Below are positions 8,704 to 17,958 of a stretch of 64,000 bases of DNA, one piece after another. The translations under genes and the position numbers were made by a program. The notes beneath the pieces were generated by a model. The model did no database searches, was not told the DNA's origin, and saw only the letters and a program-made list of their open reading frames with translations. The number at the start of each line of letters is the position of its first letter. Position 1 is the first letter of the stretch. Source of the stretch: Pseudomonadota bacterium (GTDB lineage Bacteria; Pseudomonadota; Gammaproteobacteria; Burkholderiales; Rhodocyclaceae); NCBI GenBank assembly GCA_018241665.1, contig JAFEDK010000013.1, forward strand, positions 1 to 64,000. Reading direction: 5' to 3'.

Positions 8704-10674
8704 ATGAGTGATTTTGGCGGGATGGAAGACCTGCTGCAGGATTTTCTGGTCGAGGCCGGAGATCTCCTGTCGGGCGTGGACAACAAGCTGGTGGACCTCG
8801 AGCGGGCGCCCAATGACAAGGGGCTGCTCAACGACATTTTCCGGGGGTTCCACACCATCAAGGGCGGGGCGGGCTTCCTGAACGCCACCGAACTGGTCAC
8901 CCTTTGTCATCTCACCGAAAACCTTTTCGACAAGCTGCGCAATGGCGAGCTGGAGGTGACGCCGGAGGTGATGGACGTGATCCTGTCTTCCACCGGTGCC
9001 GTCCGCGACATGTTCGGCTATCTGGAGCAGGGCGTGCAGCCCCCGGCAGCAGCCGGCAGCCTGATCGAGAGCCTGCGTCTGGCGATCGCCGGTGGGCTTT
9101 CCGTTGAGCCGGCGGCGGCTCCGGTGCGCGTAGCACAGCCCGCGCCGGCGCCCGCTGCGGTGACTGCGCCCGCGGCACCGATGGCCGCGGCGCCTTCCGC
9201 TGACGGCCTGGACTGGAATGCGCTCTTCGAGACCGTGACCGGAAGCAAGCCCGCAACGCCAACCGTTACGGCGCCCGTGCCGGTGACGATTGAAGCGCCC
9301 CCTCCGGTGGTCATGCATCAGTCGGACGAGGCGCTGGCCCACAAGACGCCCGATCAGATCATCAAGGCCGCCGTTGGCCGGCGTGTGACCGACAAGCCGG
9401 GGGCCTCCGGGCCCATTGGCCGTCGTGACAGCGAGAAGACCCGCGACAACTCGATCCGTGTCGATACCTCGCGTCTCGACCAGGTGCTCAACCTGTCCGG
9501 CGAAATCGGCCTGACCAAGAACCGCCTGAACGCGCTGCGCAGCGACATCCTGAACGGTCGCAACGACACCGAGACCCTGCATGCCCTCGATCTGGCGGTG
9601 AGCCAGCTCGACCTGCTGGTCTCCGACCTGCAGAACGCGGTGATGAAGACCCGCATGCAGCCGATCGGCCGCCTGTTCCAGAAGTACCCGCGGATCGCCC
9701 GCGACCTGGCCCGCAACCTGGGCAAGGATGTGGAGCTGGTGCTGGCCGGCGAGGAAACCGAGATCGACAAGACGATGATCGAGGATTTGTCCGACCCGAT
9801 CATCCACCTGATCCGCAACGCGGTGGACCACGGTGTCGAGGATATCCAGGAACGCCTCGCCAACGGCAAGCCCGAGAAGTCCGTCGTGCGCCTCGAGGCC
9901 CGCCAGGAAGGCGATCACATCGTGATCCTGGTGGCCGACGACGGCCGCGGCATGAACGCCGAGCGTCTGCGCGCAAAGGCTGTGGAGAAGGGCCTCATCA
10001 CCGATGAGGAAGCCAACACGATGGACGAGCGCCAGAGCTTCAACCTGGTGTTCCTGCCCGGCTTCTCGATGGCTAGCCAGATTTCCGACGTCTCCGGCCG
10101 CGGCGTCGGTATGGACGTGGTACGTACCAACATCCAGAAGCTCAACGGCTCCATCGACATCCGCTCCAGCCTCGGCAAGGGCACTACTTTCGTCATCAGC
10201 CTGCCGCTGACCCTGGCGATCCTGCCGGTGCTGCTGGTGCGCCTTGGCGAGCAGCCTTTCGCTGTGCCGCTGTCGATGGTCCGCGAGATCCTGCCGATCG
10301 AGCCGGCCGAGGTCCAGGAAGTCGGCGGCCGGGCGACGATGGTCGTGCGTGGCGAAGTCCTGCCGATCATGCCGCTGACCACCCTGCTGGGCTGGGAGCC
10401 GGTGCAGACGCCCGAGTACGGCGTGCTGATGCAGAGCGCCGAGCAGAGCTTCATCCTGGCCATCGACAGCTTTGCCGGTCGTGAGGATGCGGTGATCAAG
10501 TCCCTCGACGATTTCCGTCCGAAGGGCGTGGCCGGCGTGACCACCCTGTCCAACGGTCAGATCGTGCTGATTCTCGACATGAAGGAACTGCTCGGCGCCC
10601 TCGGCGACACCCGTGGTGGCGTCTCGCGTCGGGAGCTGCTGGCCAAGCTGGAGGTGCCCGCGCTGGCAGCCTGA
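8704..10674 (+). CDS. cheA: CheA chemotaxis histidine kinase
   Basis: 656-residue kinase that receives receptor signals and phosphorylates CheY, CheB and CheV. The N-terminal HPt domain has His50 in FHTIKGGAGFLNATEL. A Pro/Ala-rich linker (about 112-240) follows, with no recognisable folded P2 (CheY-binding) domain but one embedded motif, LDWNALFETVTG (169-180). Then come the dimerisation domain (about 250-310, LSGEIGLTKNRLNAL), the ATPase domain (IIHLIRNAVDHGVED; VADDGRGMNAERL; SGRGVGMDVV), and the CheW-like regulatory domain to the end. It is the last chemotaxis gene of the cheV operon. Confidence 0.96.
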   Translation: MSDFGGMEDLLQDFLVEAGDLLSGVDNKLVDLERAPNDKGLLNDIFRGFHTIKGGAGFLNATELVTLCHLTENLFDKLRNGELEVTPEVMDVILSSTGAVRDMFGYLEQGVQPPAAAGSLIESLRLAIAGGLSVEPAAAPVRVAQPAPAPAAVTAPAAPMAAAPSADGLDWNALFETVTGSKPATPTVTAPVPVTIEAPPPVVMHQSDEALAHKTPDQIIKAAVGRRVTDKPGASGPIGRRDSEKTRDNSIRVDTSRLDQVLNLSGEIGLTKNRLNALRSDILNGRNDTETLHALDLAVSQLDLLVSDLQNAVMKTRMQPIGRLFQKYPRIARDLARNLGKDVELVLAGEETEIDKTMIEDLSDPIIHLIRNAVDHGVEDIQERLANGKPEKSVVRLEARQEGDHIVILVADDGRGMNAERLRAKAVEKGLITDEEANTMDERQSFNLVFLPGFSMASQISDVSGRGVGMDVVRTNIQKLNGSIDIRSSLGKGTTFVISLPLTLAILPVLLVRLGEQPFAVPLSMVREILPIEPAEVQEVGGRATMVVRGEVLPIMPLTTLLGWEPVQTPEYGVLMQSAEQSFILAIDSFAGREDAVIKSLDDFRPKGVAGVTTLSNGQIVLILDMKELLGALGDTRGGVSRRELLAKLEVPALAA

Positions 10675-10792
10675 TGGGCTTGTGACATTCGGCGCTCGTA
10701 AGTTGGGCGGCGGTCGGTTAGGATAGTTCCTGACTGCCGCCGCCCTTCGCCTTTCAGGCGTCGCGCGCCTTTGTCCGGCAGGGGGAGGGTGT

Positions 10793-11098
10793 GTGGGTGG
10801 CTTCGATTTCGACTACTGGAAACACCTCGCAGAGCATGATCCCGCTGCTTTTTTCCAGGCCCGGGATAGGGCCCTGCGCCAGTGCATTGCGATGCACCCG
10901 GGCCAGGAAGGCCCGCTCTCCGCGTTGCAGTCCCGGATCGACATGACCCGTGTGCTGGCGGGCAGTCCGGTGCAGGCCTGCAGGGACATCCTCGACATGA
11001 TGGAAGAGCACCTTATCCTGCTCAGCCTGAGGCTGTCCGAACTCCAGCGCGAGACGGACAGCCTGCGGGGGCTGTTGCAGGGCGGCTCCGCGCCCTGA
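10793..11098 (+). CDS. Small DUF3135-like protein
   Basis: 101-residue protein starting with GTG after a GGGGGAGG ribosome site. The N-terminal block FDFDYWKHLAEHDPAAFFQARD, followed by a basic helix, looks like DUF3135 proteins of Proteobacteria (assignment from memory of the family pattern). The rest is predicted helical, ending in a Leu-rich amphipathic stretch. The function is unknown. It stands between cheA and flhB in the same direction, separated from each by about 100 bases, so co-expression with motility genes is possible but not shown. Confidence 0.65.
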   Translation: MGGFDFDYWKHLAEHDPAAFFQARDRALRQCIAMHPGQEGPLSALQSRIDMTRVLAGSPVQACRDILDMMEEHLILLSLRLSELQRETDSLRGLLQGGSAP

Positions 11099-11200
11099 TG
11101 CCAGTGCCGGGACAGCGGGCGGGAAAGCCTGTTGTTTTGTGCTGCGCGCGGTGCTGCCGGCGCGTATCCTGATCACCCCTGAACACTTTCCGGATCGTCC

Positions 11201-12352
11201 GTGGCTGAAGACAGCGACGCCGAAAAAACAGAAGAGGCCTCAGGCCGAAGGCTAGAACAGGCGCGCGAAGAAGGGCAGGTGCCCCATTCGCGCGAGCTGT
11301 CCACGTTCATCCTGCTGATCGTCGGCGTGGTGGGCCTGTACGTGCTCGGGCGCTGGGGCGGGCAGCGCATGATGGGGCTGCTGAAGTCGGCCCTGTCCTT
11401 CGAGCGCAAGGCCGCGTTCGAGCCGGGGGGCATGGGGCAGGTGCTGTCGGCCCTGTCCCTGGACGGTCTGATCACCATCGCACCGCTGTTGATGGCCCTG
11501 GTCCTGGCGACCCTGGTCACGCCTTTCGTGATGGGCGGCTGGGTGTTCTCGACCAAGGTGTTTACGCCCGATCTGAACCGCTTGAATCCGCTGCCCGGCC
11601 TCGGGCGCATGTTCTCGACCCATGGTTTGGCCGAGCTGGTGAAAGCCAGCCTGAAGGCCGTGCTGGTGGCCAGTGTCGGTGTGTGGGTGGTGTGGCGGGA
11701 GCGGGATCACCTGTTCGGCCTGATGATGCAGCCGATCGAGTCCAGCGTCGACGATTTTGCCAGCCTGGTGTTGTTCTCGACCCTGCTGATCGTTGCCAGC
11801 CTGGCGCTGATTGCCGCCCTCGACGTGCCTTACCAGTTGTGGGAATACCACCGCAAGCTGCGCATGACCAAGGAAGAGCTGCGCCAGGAAATGAAGGAGC
11901 AGGAGGGCGATCCGCAGATCAAGGCGCGCATCCGGGCGGCGCAGCGGGAAATGTCCCGCCGTCGCATGATGGCCAATGTGCCGACTGCCAACGTGGTGGT
12001 GACCAACCCGACCCATTACGCGGTGGCGCTGCGATATGACCCGGAAGCCGCCGGCGCGCCGGTGGTCATTGCGAAGGGGATGAACCTGATCGCCCAGAAC
12101 ATTCGCGAACTGGCTCAGCAGAACGGCATTCCTGTTCTCGAGGCGCCGCCGCTGGCGCGCGCGCTGTACGCGCATTGCGAGCTCGAGCAGCAGATTCCGG
12201 CCGCTCTCTACACGGTGGTTGCCGAGGTGATGGCCTACGTGTACCAGCTCAACTACTGGATTACCGAAGGTGGCTTGCCGCCGGAGGTGCCGACCGGCCT
12301 GGCGGTGCCGGCCGGTATGGATCCGGCCGAGGGGCGCCCCGAACTGCAGTGA
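11201..12352 (+). CDS. flhB: FlhB flagellar export switch protein
   Basis: 383-residue inner-membrane component of the flagellar type III export gate that switches substrate class from rod/hook to filament. Four hydrophobic segments fall in the first ~215 residues, followed by the cytoplasmic domain. The self-cleavage motif NPTH is at 269-272, the same position as in E. coli FlhB. The start is GTG at 11201. It is followed by flhA, the usual partner, after about 80 bases. The protein ends in a Pro-rich tail. Confidence 0.96.
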   Translation: MAEDSDAEKTEEASGRRLEQAREEGQVPHSRELSTFILLIVGVVGLYVLGRWGGQRMMGLLKSALSFERKAAFEPGGMGQVLSALSLDGLITIAPLLMALVLATLVTPFVMGGWVFSTKVFTPDLNRLNPLPGLGRMFSTHGLAELVKASLKAVLVASVGVWVVWRERDHLFGLMMQPIESSVDDFASLVLFSTLLIVASLALIAALDVPYQLWEYHRKLRMTKEELRQEMKEQEGDPQIKARIRAAQREMSRRRMMANVPTANVVVTNPTHYAVALRYDPEAAGAPVVIAKGMNLIAQNIRELAQQNGIPVLEAPPLARALYAHCELEQQIPAALYTVVAEVMAYVYQLNYWITEGGLPPEVPTGLAVPAGMDPAEGRPELQ

Positions 12353-12433
12353 GCCCGCCGTCGCCACTCGCCCCGAATTGGATGGTAAATCCCTGTGTTC
12401 TCCTGCCTTTCATCGGGCTGGAGAAGGAGGATC

Positions 12434-14533
12434 ATGGCCCCCATGAATGGTAGCCTGAACCTGCGAACGCTCTTCGCGCCCAGTAACATCCGCGCCCTGG
12501 CCGGGCCGCTGCTCATCATCCTGATCCTGGCGATGATGGTGCTGCCGCTGCCGGCCTTCGTGCTGGACCTGATGTTCACCTTCAACATCGCGGTGTCGGT
12601 GATCGTCATGCTGGTCGCCATGTACACCCTCAAGCCGCTGGATTTCTCCGTCTTCCCGACGGTGCTGCTGGTGACCACCTTGTTGCGACTGTCCCTCAAC
12701 GTGGCGTCCACGCGGGTGGTGCTGCTGGACGGGCACAAGGGGCCGGACGCTGCGGGCAAGGTCATCGAGGCCTTCGGGCACTTCCTCGTCGGTGGCAATA
12801 CGGCGGTCGGTCTGGTAGTGTTCATCATCCTCACGGTGATCAACTTCGTGGTGATCACCAAGGGCGCCGGACGGATTGCCGAAGTGGGCGCGCGCTTCAC
12901 CCTCGATGCGATGCCCGGCAAGCAGATGGCCATCGACGCTGACCTCAATGCGGGTCTCATCGATGAGAAGGAGGCCAAGCGCCGCCGTGCCGAAACCTCC
13001 CAGGAAGCGGATTTCTATGGCGCGATGGACGGTGCCTCGAAGTTCGTGCGCGGCGACGCGGTGGCCGGCATCCTGATCATGGTGATCAACGTGGTCGGCG
13101 GCCTGATCGTCGGGGTGCTCCAGCACAATATGGAGCTGGGTCAGGCCGCCAACAACTATACCCTGCTGACCATCGGCGACGGCCTGGTGGCGCAGTTGCC
13201 GGCACTGATCATCTCCGTCGCAGCGGGCCTGGTGGTGTCCCGGGTCGGCGACGAGGGGGACATGGGTTCGCAGCTGATCGGCCAGGTGTTCACCAACCCG
13301 CAGGTGCTGATCCTGACCGCAGCGATCCTCGGCATCCTCGGCCTGATCCCCGGCATGCCGAACCTGGTGTTCCTGCTGCTGGCCGGTGGCCTGGGTTTTC
13401 TGGCCTGGAAGGGCGGGGCGCGTCAGGCCGAGATCGTCGAGGAGGCCGAGGTGCCTGCAGAGGCGCCGGCTGCGCCGGTCGAGAGTCAGGAGGCCAGCTG
13501 GGCCGACGTGACGCCAGTGGACGTGCTGGGCCTGGAGGTCGGTTACCGGCTGATCCCGATGGTGGACAAGGGCCAGGATGGCGAGCTGCTGAAGCGCATC
13601 CGTGGGCTCCGCAAGAAGTTCGCCCGTGACATCGGTTTCCTGGCGGCGCCGGTGCACATTCGCGACAACCTGGAACTCAAGCCCAACGAGTATCGCATCG
13701 TCCTGAAGGGGGTCGAGGTCGGCACCGGGGCGGCCTTCCCCGGGCAGTTCATGGCCATCAACCCCGGGCGGGTGGCCGGCCCGCTCAATGGCCGGGAGAC
13801 GACCGATCCGGCCTTCGGTCTGCCGGCCGTGTGGATCGACGCCAGCCAGCGGGAGCAGGCCCATGCGCTCGGCTATACGGTGGTCGACGCCAGTACCGTG
13901 GTGGCGACCCACCTGAATCACGTGATCCTCAGCCATGCCTCCGAGCTGCTCGGCCGTCTCGAGACCCAGGCGCTGCTCGATCACATCGCCAAGGAAACGC
14001 CGAAGCTGGTGGAAGACCTTGTCCCCAAGATGCTGTCGCTGGCGACGGTGCAGCGGGTCCTGCAGAACCTTCTCGACGAGGGCGTCAATATCCGCGACAT
14101 GCGCACCATCATCGAAGTGCTGGCGGAATTCGCGCCGCGGATCCAGGATCCGCTGGAGCTCACGACGCGGGTACGTCAGTCCCTGGGGCGGGCCATTGTG
14201 CAGGGGCTTTTCCCCGGCAACGGGGAGGTCCAGGTCATGGCCCTCGATCCGGGGCTCGAGCGGGTGCTGATGCAGGCCATGGCCGGCGGCGGGCCGGAAG
14301 GCGGGGCGATCGAGCCAGGCCTGGCCGATACGCTGCTGCGCGAAACTGCGGCGGCGGCCCAGCGCATGGAGGACATCGGCCTGCCGCCGGTGCTGCTGGT
14401 GCCCGCGCCGCTGCGCTGGCTGCTGTCGCGCTTCCTGCGCAGGGCCGTGCCGAGCCTCAAGGTGGTGGCCAATTCCGAAGTTCCCGAGACTCGTCTGATC
14501 CGGGTTTCCGCGATGATCGCCGTGACATCCTGA
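12434..14533 (+). CDS. flhA: FlhA flagellar export gate protein
   Basis: About 699 residues. The N-terminal half has some eight transmembrane segments with the conserved cytoplasmic loop containing DAMPGKQMAIDADLNAG; the C-terminal half is the cytoplasmic export-chaperone docking domain. AAGGAGG at 12424-12430 is the ribosome site. The ATG at 12434 is only 3 bases from it, and the ATG at 12443 is 12 bases away, so either could be used; the upstream GTG at 12395 has no such site. FlhA forms the export channel with FlhB and the FliPQR proteins, which are not in this window. Confidence 0.95.
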   Translation: MAPMNGSLNLRTLFAPSNIRALAGPLLIILILAMMVLPLPAFVLDLMFTFNIAVSVIVMLVAMYTLKPLDFSVFPTVLLVTTLLRLSLNVASTRVVLLDGHKGPDAAGKVIEAFGHFLVGGNTAVGLVVFIILTVINFVVITKGAGRIAEVGARFTLDAMPGKQMAIDADLNAGLIDEKEAKRRRAETSQEADFYGAMDGASKFVRGDAVAGILIMVINVVGGLIVGVLQHNMELGQAANNYTLLTIGDGLVAQLPALIISVAAGLVVSRVGDEGDMGSQLIGQVFTNPQVLILTAAILGILGLIPGMPNLVFLLLAGGLGFLAWKGGARQAEIVEEAEVPAEAPAAPVESQEASWADVTPVDVLGLEVGYRLIPMVDKGQDGELLKRIRGLRKKFARDIGFLAAPVHIRDNLELKPNEYRIVLKGVEVGTGAAFPGQFMAINPGRVAGPLNGRETTDPAFGLPAVWIDASQREQAHALGYTVVDASTVVATHLNHVILSHASELLGRLETQALLDHIAKETPKLVEDLVPKMLSLATVQRVLQNLLDEGVNIRDMRTIIEVLAEFAPRIQDPLELTTRVRQSLGRAIVQGLFPGNGEVQVMALDPGLERVLMQAMAGGGPEGGAIEPGLADTLLRETAAAAQRMEDIGLPPVLLVPAPLRWLLSRFLRRAVPSLKVVANSEVPETRLIRVSAMIAVTS

Positions 14534-14690
14534 AGAACGCCCTGATCCTGGCGCGGGAATAGCGCCTTAAAACCTGTCTTTTCCGCGCCTTCGATGGGCG
14601 CCGGAGCGGCGACAATGGAAGCTACCGAAGTGCCAGCTGGCGTCTGCACGTGTCCAGACCCCTAAGGCCTTCGTTCCCGGAGACAGGAGC

Positions 14691-16256
14691 ATGAACGTCA
14701 AGCGCTACTTTGCCAAAACCGCTCGCGAGGCCCTTCGCATGCTGAAGGATGATCTTGGGCCGGATGCGGTGGTGCTGTCCAATCGGGCTGTCAATGGCGG
14801 CGTCGAGATCCTGGCACTGCCGGCTGGCGACGTGGCCAGCATGCAGTCGGCCCAGCGTACGCGCAGCCAGGCACAGGCGATGCCCGCTGCCGCCCCGGCG
14901 CCCGCGCCGGCGGCTGCTCCCAAGCCTCCCGAGGATTTCTTCGATGACGATTTCCGGGTCAGCCTGTCACGGGCGGCTGGCAATCGTCAGCAGGTTGCGG
15001 CTCCGTCCGTGCCGCCGACCCCGTCGGTGCCGCGCCCCGCTGCGCCGCAGCGTCCGGCTCCGACGGTGCAGAACTTCACGCCTCCGCGTGTCGAGTTGAA
15101 CCGCGATGTCTTCAACGCCGCCTCGGCCCAGGTCCGCCGTCCGCCGGCAGAGCATGCGGTGGCATCGGCGCCGGCGCCTCGCTCGCCGCTGCGCAGCGAG
15201 ACGGTTCCGCCGCGGGATGCGGCGCCGGCTCGCGACAATGCGGCCCGCCAGCGCCCTGCCGGCATTGAGGAAGAGGCGCGTATCCGCGCCCTCGAGAACG
15301 CCAACTCCCAGATGGCCAACGAGCTGGCCGCCATCCGCGGCATGCTGGAGCGCCAGCTTGCCGGCTTTGCGTGGGGTGAGATGGCCCGCTCGACACCGGG
15401 GCGCACACGATTGATCGGTGATCTGCTGGAGGCCGGCTTCTCCGCAATGCTGGCTCGCGAACTGGCCGAGGAAGTACCGGAGGACGAGGCGCCCGAGGAG
15501 GCGCATCGCCTGTTGCAGGTGGCCCTCGACCAGCGTTTCCGGTCGATGGCCAGCGACGTGGACATCATCGACCGCGGTGGTGTGTATGCGTTGGTCGGGC
15601 CCACCGGCGTCGGCAAGACCACCACCACGGCCAAGCTGGCGGCCCGCTGCGTGGTACGCCACGGTGCCGACAAGCTGGCCCTGATCACCACCGACGGTTA
15701 CCGGATCGGCGCCCACGAACAACTGCGCATCTACGGCCGCATCCTCGGCGTGCCGGTCTTCGTGGTGCGCGACGCCACCGACCTGCGCGAGACTCTCGCT
15801 GGCCTGCGCGACAAGCACATGGTACTGATCGACACGATGGGCATGAGCCAGCGCGACAAGATGGTCGCCGAGCAGGCCGCCATGCTGACCGGCGCCGGCA
15901 AGGTGTCGCGCCTGTTGCTGCTCAACGCCACCAGTCGGGGCGATACCCTCGACGACGTGGTCAATGCCTATGCCGGAGACGATCTCGCCGGCGTGATCCT
16001 CACCAAGATGGACGAGGCCATGTCCCTGGCGCCAGTGCTCGACGTGGCGATCCGTCGCCAGGTGGAGGTGTTTTACGTGGCGAACGGCCAGCGGGTGCCG
16101 GAAGACCTGCACCTGCCCAACCGGGACAAGCTCCTCGGCCAGGCGCTCCGTGAGCTGCCGGCAAATTCGCCGTTCCGCCTCGACCCCCTGGAAGCGGGTC
16201 TGATGCTGGCGTCGGGAGGAAAGAGCAGTGGCACCGGCCTGAGGGGAGGCCTCTAA
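14691..16256 (+). CDS. flhF: FlhF, SRP-type GTPase for flagellar placement
   Basis: 521-residue protein of the signal-recognition-particle GTPase family that marks the site and number of polar flagella. The N-terminal basic region (MNVKRYFAKTAREALRMLK) is followed by a long low-complexity Pro/Ala linker (about 55-175). The NG GTPase domain has G1 in GPTGVGKTTTTAKLA, ITTDGYRIGAHEQL, LIDTMGMSQRDK and LTKMDEA. FlhF dimers are normally stimulated by the N-terminal motif of FlhG; the next gene, one base after this stop, is an FlhG homologue with an unusual active-site region. Polar flagellation is therefore likely. Confidence 0.96.
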   Translation: MNVKRYFAKTAREALRMLKDDLGPDAVVLSNRAVNGGVEILALPAGDVASMQSAQRTRSQAQAMPAAAPAPAPAAAPKPPEDFFDDDFRVSLSRAAGNRQQVAAPSVPPTPSVPRPAAPQRPAPTVQNFTPPRVELNRDVFNAASAQVRRPPAEHAVASAPAPRSPLRSETVPPRDAAPARDNAARQRPAGIEEEARIRALENANSQMANELAAIRGMLERQLAGFAWGEMARSTPGRTRLIGDLLEAGFSAMLARELAEEVPEDEAPEEAHRLLQVALDQRFRSMASDVDIIDRGGVYALVGPTGVGKTTTTAKLAARCVVRHGADKLALITTDGYRIGAHEQLRIYGRILGVPVFVVRDATDLRETLAGLRDKHMVLIDTMGMSQRDKMVAEQAAMLTGAGKVSRLLLLNATSRGDTLDDVVNAYAGDDLAGVILTKMDEAMSLAPVLDVAIRRQVEVFYVANGQRVPEDLHLPNRDKLLGQALRELPANSPFRLDPLEAGLMLASGGKSSGTGLRGGL

Positions 16257-16257
16257 G

Positions 16258-17049
16258 ATGCTGCACGCATCCGATCAGGCTGCCGGCCTGCGTCGTCTGT
16301 TCCGCCGTACGCCGTCCCCCGTGGTGGCGTTGTTCGCCTCCGGCCGCTCGCCCCGCGATCTGGCGGTACAGGTCCTGCTGGCGCTGACCGATGGCGCCCG
16401 GCGGGTGGTTGCGATCGACGAACATGCGCCCGAGCGGGGTTCCCTGCTCGCTGCTTTCGGCTTTCCTGAAGGGGGCGATCTGCTCGGCGCCCTGCAGGGC
16501 CAGCACGAGGTTACAGAAACGATGCGCGAGGTGGCCGACGGCTTGTGGGTCGTGCCGGCGGCGGCCACGGTGCAGGCGGTTCCGCTCCTCGGGGCGGGGC
16601 ATCACGAGCGGCTGGAAGCCGGGATTACCGAACTCCAGCGCCGCGCCGATCTGCTGGCCATCCATACGGTTGGTGACGCTCGCCGCCTGACGCCCTTTGC
16701 GCGTGCCGCCGGGCGTCGCCTGCTGGTGGTGGAGGCCAGTGGTGTGGGCGCGCGCGGGGCCTGTCAATGGATCAAGGGATTGGCCGCCGCCGGAGCCGGC
16801 TCGCTGGAGATCGCCGTCAGTGGCGCCCGCGACCGGGCCGACGCGACGGCGCTGTTCGCCAGCCTGCAGGATTTCAGTTCCCGCCATGTCGGCCTGCCGC
16901 TGGTATGGCGCGGCGAAGTCGGACGCGACCCGCTGGCCGAGGCGATGACGACGCCCCTCGGCGCGCGCCATCCCGCCGACGGGGCTAGTGCCTTCATCCG
17001 CCGTCTGCGCGCCTGGTCGGCCCAGGCCGGTGCCGGCATGGCCGGCTAA
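16258..17049 (+). CDS. flhG: Degenerate FlhG/FleN-like protein lacking a P-loop
   Basis: 263-residue protein placed exactly where flhG (fleN) sits in flhF-flhG-fliA operons, one base after flhF. Its start, DQAAGLRRLF (6-15), matches the DQAxxLR motif that FlhG uses to stimulate FlhF GTP hydrolysis. The segment that should hold the MinD-type Walker A (GKGGVGKT) instead reads ASGRSPRDLAVQ, without the lysines or glycines needed for nucleotide binding. The second deviant motif (normally DxDxGxxN) reads AIDEHAPERG. The rest still resembles a MinD-like fold in length and strand pattern. I infer an FlhG that has lost ATPase activity but kept FlhF binding. Confidence 0.78.
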   Translation: MLHASDQAAGLRRLFRRTPSPVVALFASGRSPRDLAVQVLLALTDGARRVVAIDEHAPERGSLLAAFGFPEGGDLLGALQGQHEVTETMREVADGLWVVPAAATVQAVPLLGAGHHERLEAGITELQRRADLLAIHTVGDARRLTPFARAAGRRLLVVEASGVGARGACQWIKGLAAAGAGSLEIAVSGARDRADATALFASLQDFSSRHVGLPLVWRGEVGRDPLAEAMTTPLGARHPADGASAFIRRLRAWSAQAGAGMAG

Positions 17050-17164
17050 AAGGGGCGTGGGTGTGGATTGTGTCGCACGGGGTAGTGAGAAGCGTAGCCT
17101 TGCCGGTGGGGGTCTCGTAACATGCGGACGGCCCCGGAAACTCAGATCAGAAAGCCGATGAAAG

Positions 17165-17938
17165 ATGTACACCGCCTCCGGCACCCTCGATAAAGAGCAA
17201 CTCGTTGTCCAGTACGCGCCACTGGTCAAGCGTATTGCCTATCACCTGATGGCCAAGTTGCCGGCCAGCGTTCAGGTGGAGGACATCATCCAGAACGGCA
17301 TGCTCGGCCTGCTCGATGCGATCAACCGCTACGAGGAAGGCCTGGGGGCGCAATTCGAGACCTACGCGGTGCAGCGCATCCGGGGCGCCATGCTTGACGG
17401 GCTGCGTGAGAACGACTGGCTGCCGCGCAGTCTGCGGCGCGACATGCGGCGCATCGAGGCGGCCGTCCACCAGCTTGAGCAGCAGAACGGGCGTCCGCCG
17501 ACGGAAAAGGAGCTGGCCGACTCCCTGGGCCTGCCCCTTTCCGACTACCAGCACATGCTGCAGGAGGCCCGCGGTTACCAGTTGGTGTATTTCGAGGATT
17601 TCACCGGAGAGGGTGAGGACGACTATCTCGAGCGCCACATCACGCTGGAAGGCAACGATCCGCTGACCCTGCTGCTCGAGGGCAACATGCGTGACGTGCT
17701 GGTGAGGGCCATCGACGACCTGCCGGAGCGGGAGCAGACGGTGATGGGCCTGTATTATGAGCAGGACATGAACTTGCGCGAGATCGGCGAAGTCCTTGGC
17801 GTGTCCGAATCGCGGGTGTGCCAGTTGCACAGCCAGGCGATCGCGCGCCTGCGTGCCCGCATTTCGGGAGCAGCACAGGGCATGGCGAAGGCCAAGGGTG
17901 AAGGTCGTGGCCGCGGCCGGCGCCCGGCGGCACCCTGA
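17165..17938 (+). CDS. fliA: FliA, flagellar sigma factor 28
   Basis: 257-residue sigma factor that directs RNA polymerase to late flagellar and chemotaxis promoters. Region 2 is visible in LVKRIAYHLMAKLPASVQVE and AQFETYAVQRIRGAMLDGLR, region 3 in RPPTEKELADSLGL, and region 4 with its helix-turn-helix in LREIGEVLGVSESRVCQLH. Matching promoter sites are visible at 3430, 5360, 20443 and 29248. Its antagonist FlgM is encoded at 20096. An Arg/Gly-rich tail ends the protein. It lies 115 bases after the flhG-like gene. Confidence 0.97.
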   Translation: MYTASGTLDKEQLVVQYAPLVKRIAYHLMAKLPASVQVEDIIQNGMLGLLDAINRYEEGLGAQFETYAVQRIRGAMLDGLRENDWLPRSLRRDMRRIEAAVHQLEQQNGRPPTEKELADSLGLPLSDYQHMLQEARGYQLVYFEDFTGEGEDDYLERHITLEGNDPLTLLLEGNMRDVLVRAIDDLPEREQTVMGLYYEQDMNLREIGEVLGVSESRVCQLHSQAIARLRARISGAAQGMAKAKGEGRGRGRRPAAP

Positions 17939-17958
17939 ACAACGGCCAGAGGGCGCGC

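Noticed and set aside
14568-14594. A TAAA-N15-GCCTTCGA site upstream of flhF that could be a sigma-28 promoter
   Set aside because: Only half of the -10 octamer matches, and flhF is usually an earlier class gene.
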